Shown here: piece after piece, positions 1-7,299 of the stretch
Position numbering within the stretch: the first letter of the stretch is position 1
Layout of the letters: every line of letters begins with the position of its first letter
DNA from: Gammaproteobacteria bacterium
GTDB lineage: Bacteria; Pseudomonadota; Gammaproteobacteria; Steroidobacterales; Steroidobacteraceae
Assembly: GCA_011391405.1 (NCBI GenBank)
Contig: JAABQQ010000227.1
Span: forward strand, 18,100-82,099
Direction: 5' to 3'
DNA: 64,000 bases
Notes under the pieces: model-generated
Databases searched by the model: none
What the model was told of the DNA's origin: nothing
Seen by the model: the letters and a program-made list of their open reading frames with translations, nothing else
Position numbers and translations under genes: made by a program

Positions 1-712
1 GCGTGTCGAGCGCGTAGAACGGCCGGTCCACGCGCAATGCCTTGGTGTCGCCGTCGTCCGCATCGCTGTAGACGATGCCGAGCCGCGTCCACGTCGAGTG
101 GAAATGGGGGTCGAAGAACTCGAAATTGATCGCTTCACGGTCGACGTCGTTGGACCAGCCGAAGGACAGCTTCTGGCCATTGCCGAGCAGGTTTTTCTCC
201 TCCAACTGGATCGAGCCCGAATTTTCGCCGCCCTGCCGGTTGAAGTTGATGCCGGGATTCAGCGTCCAGGTATCGCGCGTGCGGACCTCGAGGTCGACTT
301 TCCTGCCGTCCCACGCCACGGGACGGATCACCGCGTCGTTGAGGAAGTCGTTGGCGCGAAGGATGCGCTCCGTCTCCTCCACGACACGATGCAGGTAAGG
401 TTCGCCGGACCGGAACAGCAGCTGGTTAAAGACCACCTTGTCGCGGGTGTTGATGTGCAGCCGATTCGCCGTGCGATAGAGCCAGCCGCTTTCGCCGGGG
501 ATCGACGGATCGAAGATGTCGCCCACGACGACCCGGATGTCGCCGATGACGGCGCCGGCCGCCTCGAGCTCCGATCCGGAAGGCAGGCCGGACGGCCAGT
601 CGTGCGCGAGATCCTGGCCGGCACTTGCGGCTGCGCCCGCCGCGTGCACGGTTCCGCCGAGCAGCGACAGCAGCAGCAGGAACAGCGCGATCCAGGAGTG
701 TCGCTTGTGCAC
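1..712 (-). CDS. Outer-membrane barrel protein, BamA/TamA-like (partial)
   Basis: The gene runs off the left edge; 237 codons are visible. A GTG start at 712 is followed by a basic n-region and a leucine-rich core ending near VHAAGAA, a typical Sec signal peptide. Residues of about 85-150 resemble a POTRA module (NQLLFRSGEPY, RILRANDFL, VDLEVRTRDTW). The next segment (NPGINFNRQ, KNLLGNGQKLSFGW) reads like the first strands of an outer-membrane barrel. This fits the D15/BamA/TamA superfamily, whose members insert or translocate proteins or lipids at the outer membrane; a single POTRA and the lost C-terminus prevent a finer call. GTG was chosen because no other start is in frame before the upstream stop, which ends only 2 bp away, suggesting coupling with the oxidoreductase gene. 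Confidence 0.7.
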   Translation of the reverse strand, partial: MHKRHSWIALFLLLLSLLGGTVHAAGAAASAGQDLAHDWPSGLPSGSELEAAGAVIGDIRVVVGDIFDPSIPGESGWLYRTANRLHINTRDKVVFNQLLFRSGEPYLHRVVEETERILRANDFLNDAVIRPVAWDGRKVDLEVRTRDTWTLNPGINFNRQGGENSGSIQLEEKNLLGNGQKLSFGWSNDVDREAINFEFFDPHFHSTWTRLGIVYSDADDGDTKALRVDRPFYALDT

Positions 713-714
713 GC

Positions 715-1689
715 TCAGGGCAGCAGTACCGTCGAGCCGACCGTGCGCCGGTCCTGCAGGTCGCGATGCGCCTGCTGCACGTCGCGGATCGGGTAGGTCT
801 GGCCGATCTCGATGCGCACGATGCCGCGCCCGATAACGTCGAACAGTTCAGCGGCTGATCGCAGCAGGTCCGGGCGCTTCGACACGTACGAGAACAGCAC
901 GGGTCGCGTGAGGAACAGCGAGCCGCGCCTGGCGAGTTCGAGCGGCGCGACCGGCGGCACGGGACCGGATGCATTGCCGTACGTCACCATGAGCCCGAGC
1001 GGGCGCAACGAATCGAGCGACGCGAAGAACGTGTCCTTGCCAACGGAATCGTAGACGACATGCGCGCCCTGCCCGCCCGTGAGTTCCTTGACGCGTGCGG
1101 CCAGATCGTCGCGGCCCTGGATCAACACATCCTTGCAACCCATGGCACGCACCGCCGTTGCCTTGGCGTCGCTGCCGACGACGGCGATCACTTGCGCGCC
1201 GAGGTGCAACGCCCACTGCACGAGGATGCTGCCGACACCGCCCGCAGCAGCGTGCACTACGACGACCGTGCCCTTGCGCACCTTGTACGTCCGGAGCAGC
1301 AGCACCTGTGCCGTCATGCCCTTGAGCAACGCGGCGGCGGCGAGCCGATCGCTGACGCCTTCCGGCACCGGCACCAGATTGCCCACCGGCATCACACGTT
1401 CGTCGGCGTACGCACCCGGCGCAGGCGACGCATAGGCGACTCGATCGCCGGCCCTGATGTCGCGCACGCCAGGCCCGACAGCTTCGACCACACCCGCGGC
1501 CTCCCGGCCGAGCCCGGTCGGAAGCTGGCCGCCATACAGCCCGGTGCGCTCGTAGATGTCGATGAAGTTGAGGCCGACGGCCGTCTGTCTGACCAATGCC
1601 TCGCCGCGCCCCGGGGCGGCGGACGCGACCTCTTCCCAGCGCATCACTTCTGGACCGCCGTGGGCATGGATTCGGATGGCATGTGGCAT
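715..1689 (-). CDS. qor: NADPH:quinone oxidoreductase, zeta-crystallin type
   Basis: 324-residue medium-chain dehydrogenase/reductase, the usual length for the QOR branch. The substrate-side signature NFIDIYERTGLY lies at about 41-52, and the Rossmann nucleotide loop AAAGGVGS at about 147-154. The structural-zinc cysteine cluster of alcohol dehydrogenases is absent, as expected for zinc-free quinone reductases. It likely reduces quinones with NADPH in the cytoplasm. The stop lies 2 bp before the GTG of the downstream outer-membrane protein gene, so the two are probably cotranscribed although their functions look unrelated. Confidence 0.88.
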   Translation of the reverse strand: MPHAIRIHAHGGPEVMRWEEVASAAPGRGEALVRQTAVGLNFIDIYERTGLYGGQLPTGLGREAAGVVEAVGPGVRDIRAGDRVAYASPAPGAYADERVMPVGNLVPVPEGVSDRLAAAALLKGMTAQVLLLRTYKVRKGTVVVVHAAAGGVGSILVQWALHLGAQVIAVVGSDAKATAVRAMGCKDVLIQGRDDLAARVKELTGGQGAHVVYDSVGKDTFFASLDSLRPLGLMVTYGNASGPVPPVAPLELARRGSLFLTRPVLFSYVSKRPDLLRSAAELFDVIGRGIVRIEIGQTYPIRDVQQAHRDLQDRRTVGSTVLLP

Positions 1690-1821
1690 GGGTACACCGT
1701 GCGGCGCAGGAACAGGCGCCGATGATGACGACCGGCGTGCCGATGAGGAAGTGGCCCTTCCCGCAGACGTGCGGTTCCGGGTGTCAGACGCCGCCCGCAG
1801 CGAGAATCAATCGCGCCTGCG

Positions 1822-2199
1822 TCAAGGCGGCGGCAGCGGGGCCTCCATGATGACGAGGTCGGCGACTGGCCGGCCACCGATCAGGTGTTCCTGGAGGATC
1901 CGTTCCAGGTTCTCGGGCGTGCACTTGCGATACCAGACACCCTCCGGATAGACGACGGCGATCGGGCCGGCGACGCAGACCCGCAGGCAATGCGCCTTGG
2001 TCCGCATCACGCCGCCGTCGACGTCGACCAGGCCCAGCTCGCGGAAACGTCGCTTGAGGTAGTCCCAGCTCTCCTCGGAGCGCGCGACGGGTGCGCATTT
2101 CTCCCCGGCCACGCACAGGAAGATGTGTCGCTGCTGCCGACCGAGGTGCAGCTTGGCGACCGCGCGTTCGAGCGCCTCGGCGGGAGAGAGATCGGTCAA
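1822..2199 (-). CDS. Thioredoxin-like [2Fe-2S] ferredoxin
   Basis: 125 residues from a TTG start at 2199. The in-frame sequence further upstream overlaps the PII gene, is arginine/serine-rich and non-native, so the start was placed just after the PII stop (10 bp gap). Cys29 and Cys35 ([10 protein letters not shown]) and Cys71/Cys75 (CLRVC) form the four-cysteine pattern of thioredoxin-fold [2Fe-2S] ferredoxins; the end of the fold includes PEGVWYRKC. It should be a soluble electron carrier. It lies in one unit with PII and close to a divergent FAD-dependent ferredoxin reductase, a plausible electron donor. Start codon uncertain because no clear Shine-Dalgarno is visible. Confidence 0.82.
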   Translation of the reverse strand: MTDLSPAEALERAVAKLHLGRQQRHIFLCVAGEKCAPVARSEESWDYLKRRFRELGLVDVDGGVMRTKAHCLRVCVAGPIAVVYPEGVWYRKCTPENLERILQEHLIGGRPVADLVIMEAPLPPP

Positions 2200-2209
2200 C
2201 GCAGGGCCA

Positions 2210-2707
<498 letters not shown>

Positions 2708-2729
2708 TCAATTATCGTGCAGGCACCTC

Positions 2730-2744
2730 GCACCACCATGGAGC
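2730..2744. promoter_or_regulatory. NtrC-like activator site
   Basis: GCACCACCATGGAGC differs at one base from the palindrome GCACCA-N3-TGGTGC typical of NtrC sites. It lies about 50 bp upstream of the -24 element of the sigma-54-like promoter. A weaker half-site (GGTGCGC) lies at about 2771-2777, another 30 bp upstream. The spacing is close but compatible with enhancer-type activation of the PII-ferredoxin unit. The rest of the gap up to the reductase gene shows nothing further. Confidence 0.45.
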
Positions 2745-2865
2745 GCCACGGCCATCGACTGCCCATGGCTGGTGCGCAAGGATAGCCACGCGCCCACCCG
2801 GACGCACCCCCGACCCTGTTGCTTTGCGGCATCATAGGTCATCGGCAGGGTCCGTAGAGGTTGGC

Positions 2866-4086
2866 ATGACGGAGCAGACGGTCGTGATTGTCGGTGCGAG
2901 CCACGCGGCGGTGCAGGCGGTCGATACGCTGCGCCGCGAAGGTCACACCGGTCGCATCGTGCTGGTCGGCGACGAGCCGTACCTGCCCTACAACCGGCCG
3001 CCGCTGTCCAAGAAATACCTCGCGGGTGAAATGGAGCGCGAGCGGCTGCTGCTGCGCAGCGCCCAGTTCTACGAACAGCACCTGGTGGACGTGAAGCTCG
3101 GACTGCGGGTCACCGCAATCGACCGGGCGGACCAGCGACTGCGCCTGAGCGACGGCGCGGAACTGCGCTACGACAAGCTGATCCTGTGCCTCGGCAGCCG
3201 CAACCGCCTGCTGGAAGTGCCCGGTTACAACCTCAAGGGCATCCACTACCTGCGCACGATGGCCGACGTCGACGGCATTCGTGCCGACCTCCCCGGGGCG
3301 AAGAAAATCGTCATCGTGGGCGCGGGTTACATCGGGCTGGAGGCGGCCGCGTCCGCCAGGCACCTTGGCCTCGAGGTTACCGTGCTCGAGATGGCCGACC
3401 GACCGCTTCAGCGCGTGACGACACCCGAAATGTCTGCCTTTTACATGCATCGGCACGAGCGCGAAGGCGTGCGCGTGCTGTGCGGCATGTCGGTTTCCTC
3501 GTTCAAGGGGGATGCGGCTGGCCACCACGTGACGGGCGTCGCCTGCGGCGAACGTGAATTCGACGCGGACTTCGTCATCGTCGGCGTGGGCATCCTGCCC
3601 GAGACGACGCTCGCGGCGGCCGCTGGCCTGCGCTGCGAGAACGGCATCTGGGTCGACGAGCAGTGCCAGACGTCGGATCCGAACATCTACGCCGCGGGTG
3701 ACTGCACGTTCCATCAGAGCGTGCGCTATGGACGCCGGCTGCGGCTCGAGTCGGTGGACAACGCCGTCGAGCAAGCGAAGACGGCGGCATCGAACATCTG
3801 TGGCAAGGCGGTCCGCCACGAACACGTGCCCTGGTTCTGGTCGGATCAGTACGACCTGAAGCTGCAGATCGCAGGCTTGGCGCAGGGGTACGACCAGACG
3901 GTAATGCGCGGCAGTCCTGACTCGGGACGTTTCGCGCTGTACTACCTGGCGCAGGGCGAACTGCTGGCAGTGGACGCGATCAACAGCCCGAAGGACTTCA
4001 TGCAGGGCAAGAAGTGGATCGCGGAGCGCAAACACCCGGACCCCGTGCAGCTCGCGGACCTGTCCGTCGACCTGAAGACGCTTTGA
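2866..4086 (+). CDS. FAD-dependent ferredoxin/rubredoxin reductase
   Basis: 406 residues, typical of NAD(P)H-dependent reductases of the rhodocoxin/putidaredoxin/BphA4 type. The first dinucleotide fold (VVIVGASHAAVQA) binds FAD at about residues 6-18, the second (VIVGAGYIGLEAA) binds NAD(P)H at about 149-161, and YAAGDC at 275-280 contacts the FAD ribityl chain. NRPPLSK after the first fold is characteristic. It should pass electrons from NAD(P)H to a small iron-sulphur protein; the [2Fe-2S] ferredoxin encoded divergently across the PII promoter region is an obvious candidate, but this pairing is inference. ATG at 2866 begins MTEQTVVIVGAS; the longer upstream reading is unlike the family. Confidence 0.88.
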   Translation: MTEQTVVIVGASHAAVQAVDTLRREGHTGRIVLVGDEPYLPYNRPPLSKKYLAGEMERERLLLRSAQFYEQHLVDVKLGLRVTAIDRADQRLRLSDGAELRYDKLILCLGSRNRLLEVPGYNLKGIHYLRTMADVDGIRADLPGAKKIVIVGAGYIGLEAAASARHLGLEVTVLEMADRPLQRVTTPEMSAFYMHRHEREGVRVLCGMSVSSFKGDAAGHHVTGVACGEREFDADFVIVGVGILPETTLAAAAGLRCENGIWVDEQCQTSDPNIYAAGDCTFHQSVRYGRRLRLESVDNAVEQAKTAASNICGKAVRHEHVPWFWSDQYDLKLQIAGLAQGYDQTVMRGSPDSGRFALYYLAQGELLAVDAINSPKDFMQGKKWIAERKHPDPVQLADLSVDLKTL

Positions 4087-4181
4087 GCCCGGCACTCCGT
4101 CCTTGCAGGACGGACGTCCACAAGGTACTTTCGATCAACTTTTTTGCAGTGCGGTAAGGCCGTGCGCCCGGGGAGAATGGC

Positions 4182-5936
4182 ATGAGCGCTGACAAGGGCA
4201 AGGCGGAGAAGTCGCTGATTTCGGACGAGGCATCGCGCGAGTTGCTCGCGGCGCTTGGTCAGCTGACCGGCGGCATGTCACCGCAGGCGTTCGGCGGCGC
4301 CTGGTGGAACGTGCTCTCGCGGCTGGCGCTCGCCCCTGGACGGCAGGCGCAGATCGCACAGACGGCGATCCAGAAGGCGATTGCCCTCGCCCAGTTCACG
4401 GGCGGCGCGCTCAAGCCGCAAGGCGAACCCGTCGCGCCGCAGACTGCAGGCACGACCTACGCCAATCGCTTTGCCGATCCGGCGTGGGCGAAGTTTCCGT
4501 TCAACGTGCTCGCGCAATCGTTCATCACGGCCGCTGAGCTTGCCCGTGAAGCGGTGAACGGCGTGCCTGGAACCGATGTCGCCGCCGAGAACGTCGTCGG
4601 GTTCACCTTGCGCGAAGGCCTCGAGCTCCTGGCACCCGACAACTACCTGCCAACCAATCCGCAGCTGCTCCACCAGACGCGTGCGGAGGGCGGCAAGAAC
4701 CTCGTGCGCGGCGTGAAGTACCTCGCCGAAGACGTGCAGAGGATGCTCAAAGGCCTCGGCCCCGTCGGCGTCGAGAACTACCAGGTCGGCCAGCAGATCG
4801 CGGCGAGCAAGGGCAAGGTCATCCTGCGCAACCCGCTGATGGAGCTGATCCAGTATTCGCCGACGACGCCGAAAGTCCATGCCGAACCGATCCTGGTCGT
4901 GCCGGCGTGGATCATGAAGTACTACATCCTCGACCTGTCGCCGAAGAACTCGCTGGTGAAATACCTCACCGACCAGGGTCACACGGTCTTCATGATTTCG
5001 TGGAAGAACCCGACGGCCGACGACCGCGACGTCACCATGGACGACTACCTGTCGCTCGGCGTGCTCGCGGCGCTCGACGCGATCAACAAGGTGGTACCGA
5101 AGCGCAAGGTGCACGGCGTCGGCTATTGCATCGGTGGCACGCTGCTCGCGGTCGCTGCGGCGGCGATGGCGCAGAAGGATGACGACCGGCTCGCGACGGT
5201 CACGATGTTTGCCGCGCAGACCGACTTCAGCGAACCGGGCGAGCTGTCGGTGTTCATCAGCCCGGCGCAGCTCGCGATGCTCGAAGCGCTGATGTGGAAG
5301 AAGGGCGTGCTCGAGAGCAGCCAGATGGGCGGCGCTTTCCAGATGCTGCGCACGTACGACCTGCTGTGGAGTCCGTCGATCGCGACATACCTGAAAGGCG
5401 AGCGCACCGGCGTCAACGACCTGATGTCGTGGAACGCCGACGGCACGCGCATGGCCTATCGAATGCACACCGATTACCTGCACCAGCTGTATCTCAACAA
5501 CGATCTCGCCGAGGGACGATACGTCGCACTGGGCGAGACGCTCGACCTGGCGGCGGTGGACGCACCCATGTTCGTCGTCGGCACCGAGACGGACCATGTC
5601 GCGCCGTGGAAGTCGGTGTACAAAGTCGGCAAGCTCGTGCGTTCGAAGGACTACACCTTCTGCCTGACGAGCGGCGGCCACAACGCCGGCATCATCAGCG
5701 GGCCGGTGCATCCGAAGCGCCGACATCGTGTGCTCACGATCAAGGCCGGTGCGCGCCTGCCCTCGCCGGCGCAGTACATGAAGACGGTCGAGCCTGCGCA
5801 AGGCTCGTGGTGGCCGACGTTCGCCGCGTGGCTCGTCGAACACTCGACGAAGACGAAAGTGGCGCCGCCGAAAATGGGCGCGGCCGGCTACAAGCCGGTG
5901 TGCGATGCGCCGGGCGAGTACGTGCTGGCTCGGTGA
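4182..5936 (+). CDS. phaC: Class I poly(3-hydroxyalkanoate) synthase
   Basis: 584 residues, the size of class I PhaC. The lipase-like box GYCIGG places the nucleophile at Cys316, with Asp471 (TETDHVAPW) and His500 (SGGHNAGI) completing the triad, matching the known C-D-H spacing. An N-terminal PhaC_N region precedes the alpha/beta-hydrolase core, with PAWIMKYYILDLSP at about 241-254. It polymerises hydroxyacyl-CoA into storage polyester at granule surfaces. No phaA, phaB or phasin gene is adjacent, so substrate supply must be encoded elsewhere (the thiolase at 44-45 kb is a distant candidate). The ORF is followed by a long palindrome that may end the transcript. Confidence 0.93.
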   Translation: MSADKGKAEKSLISDEASRELLAALGQLTGGMSPQAFGGAWWNVLSRLALAPGRQAQIAQTAIQKAIALAQFTGGALKPQGEPVAPQTAGTTYANRFADPAWAKFPFNVLAQSFITAAELAREAVNGVPGTDVAAENVVGFTLREGLELLAPDNYLPTNPQLLHQTRAEGGKNLVRGVKYLAEDVQRMLKGLGPVGVENYQVGQQIAASKGKVILRNPLMELIQYSPTTPKVHAEPILVVPAWIMKYYILDLSPKNSLVKYLTDQGHTVFMISWKNPTADDRDVTMDDYLSLGVLAALDAINKVVPKRKVHGVGYCIGGTLLAVAAAAMAQKDDDRLATVTMFAAQTDFSEPGELSVFISPAQLAMLEALMWKKGVLESSQMGGAFQMLRTYDLLWSPSIATYLKGERTGVNDLMSWNADGTRMAYRMHTDYLHQLYLNNDLAEGRYVALGETLDLAAVDAPMFVVGTETDHVAPWKSVYKVGKLVRSKDYTFCLTSGGHNAGIISGPVHPKRRHRVLTIKAGARLPSPAQYMKTVEPAQGSWWPTFAAWLVEHSTKTKVAPPKMGAAGYKPVCDAPGEYVLAR

Positions 5937-5966
5937 GCGGTTGGGCTTCAGGGGTTCGCGGTGATG

Positions 5967-6035
5967 GACCGGGATTTGGTTCATTCCCCTGCGCGCCAGG
6001 AAACATGCGCGCGGGAAATGAACCAAATCCCGGTC
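5967..6035. repeat. Long intergenic palindrome downstream of phaC
   Basis: Arms at 5967-5996 and 6007-6035 are complementary over about 29 bp with one mismatch and one extra base; the 10-nt centre is CAGGAAACAT. The arms contain GGGATTTGGTTCATT and its complement. It lies between convergent phaC and the broken SYLF gene, a position where it could act as a bidirectional terminator, although no T-run follows. Size and form resemble REP-type palindromes mobilised by REP-associated tyrosine transposases. The remaining sequence from 6036 to 6226 shows nothing recognisable. Confidence 0.75.
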
Positions 6036-6226
6036 TGACCGACGGCGCCTGAGCTGCCGTGCTCGGCGACCGAGCACGTTCGCACGGCGCATCGACATCG
6101 GGCTTGACCAGCAGAATTTTGGGGTCGCGGCCACAGCCCTGAGTTCGACTGCGTAACGGTGCGACCCGGCGGTTACTGGGCCGGGATGGTCACCAGCGGC
6201 AGCCGGCCGAGCACAGGGACCGTCGG

Positions 6227-6723
6227 TCAGTTCAGGTCGGCATCCTTGTAATACCGGGTGCCCTTGGCGGTGAGCTCCAGTGCCAGGCCGTCATCGGTGA
6301 GCTGGTAAAGCCAGACCCAATGAAGCGATCCAGGTCCGCTTTGTTCTCGAACACCCACACCAGCCGGAATTTCTTTACGCCAAAGCCGAGACCCGCCTGA
6401 ACTTCTGCCATCTTCATGAAGGTCTCTTTCTTCGTCTTGTTGTCGACTACGAGGCCGGTACCGCTGCCGCCGCCCGCCACCAGGACCTTGACACCGAAGT
6501 TGCCGAAGACAGCGTAGCCCGCAGCTTTGCGGATGTGCCTCTCGGCCTCGGGTTGAACTCGATAGAGGTCCTTGAGCGCCTGGTCGCGCGTCTTGTGGAT
6601 CTCGGCGCGCTGCTCATCCGGAGTCTTTTCCTTTGGGAAAATCGAGGCGCCGGCCGTGCCGTGCAGCACCAGGCCGCTGAGCAGCAACGACAATGCTGCA
6701 AGCACCAGGTTGCGTCGGGTCAT
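6227..6723 (-). pseudogene. SYLF-domain (YSC84-like) lipid-binding protein, internal deletion and frameshift
   Basis: From ATG 6723 the product has a signal peptide (LVLAALSLLLSGLVLHGTAGA) and the start of a SYLF domain, with AAGYAVFGNFGVKVLVAGGGSGTG and VDNKTKKETFMKM. The reading frame is normal to about FENKADLDRFI and then switches to an unrelated tail ending at 6232. In the neighbouring frame the DNA encodes VWLYQLTDDGLALELTAKG and then TRYYKDADLN with a stop at 6227, which is the conserved SYLF C-terminus. The join lies at about 6316-6321. Family proteins carry roughly 30 more residues at this point, so a deletion that also shifts the frame is the simplest explanation. The 163-residue open frame may still be translated, but lacks the domain end. 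Confidence 0.72.
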
Positions 6724-6732
6724 GCTTCGCCC

Positions 6733-7299
6733 TTACTTGACTGTGTAGCCCTTCGGCTCGAGACAGGCGGCGAAGCCTTTCTTGAAGAGATCGACTTGCT
6801 GCTGATTCGCAGCCTGAGTCTGCTGCGTCGCCTGCTGCTGTTGCTGGGTGGCCTGCTCAGCGGCCGCCTGCTGGTTCTTGCGGCTCTGGCGGCCACCGGC
6901 CACTACGCCCGCGGTGGCGCCGATCGCCGCACCCTTGCCGGCGTCGTCGTCAGCCACCTCGCCAATGACAGCGCCCGCGGCGGCACCGCGCGCTGCACCC
7001 CTCAAGCGAGAGCCGTCGGCGGCAGGAGCCTTCTGCGCAGTAGGCGCCGCTGGTTGGGCCGCTGCGGGGGGCGGCGCCATGGGATCGACGCCGGTCTGGC
7101 CCTTCGACCAGGCGTAGCACTCGCCTTCGTCCTGCGATTGCTTTTGGGGCGTCTGTCCCTTCGCTGGAAACACGACCATGCCGAGCGAAGTGGAAATGGG
7201 CTTCGACGCGGGAGCCGGCGTCGCGGGGGCCTGCGCCCCAGCCTGGACGCCGACGACCAGAAGGGCCGTCAATGCAATGATTCTGCCGACGCCGTTCAT
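6733..7299 (-). CDS. Exported glycine-zipper (YMGG-like) protein
   Basis: 188 residues with a signal peptide (IIALTALLVVGVQAGAQA). The middle is alanine/proline-rich and holds a single Cys in GECYAWSKGQTG. Residues of about 100-136 form a glycine-zipper segment (AARGAAAGAVIGEV, GAAIGATAGVVAGG), a membrane-associating motif. This is followed by a glutamine-rich coiled stretch of QQ and TQQ repeats and a tail ending CLEPKGYTVK. The ATG overlaps the sulfatase stop by 4 bp (ATGA), so translation is coupled to the sulfatase. The ORF extends upstream in frame, but that part lies inside the sulfatase and lacks a signal peptide. The role is unknown; it is probably envelope-located. Confidence 0.78.
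   Translation of the reverse strand: MNGVGRIIALTALLVVGVQAGAQAPATPAPASKPISTSLGMVVFPAKGQTPQKQSQDEGECYAWSKGQTGVDPMAPPPAAAQPAAPTAQKAPAADGSRLRGAARGAAAGAVIGEVADDDAGKGAAIGATAGVVAGGRQSRKNQQAAAEQATQQQQQATQQTQAANQQQVDLFKKGFAACLEPKGYTVK

Noticed and set aside
4097-4113. CCGTCCT-TGC-AGGACGG hairpin after the ferredoxin reductase gene as terminator
   Set aside because: Loop of 3 nt and no T-run afterwards; too weak to call.
4278-6134. 618-codon minus-strand frame opposite phaC
   Set aside because: Antisense shadow of phaC; no recognisable motif, signal or ribosome site.
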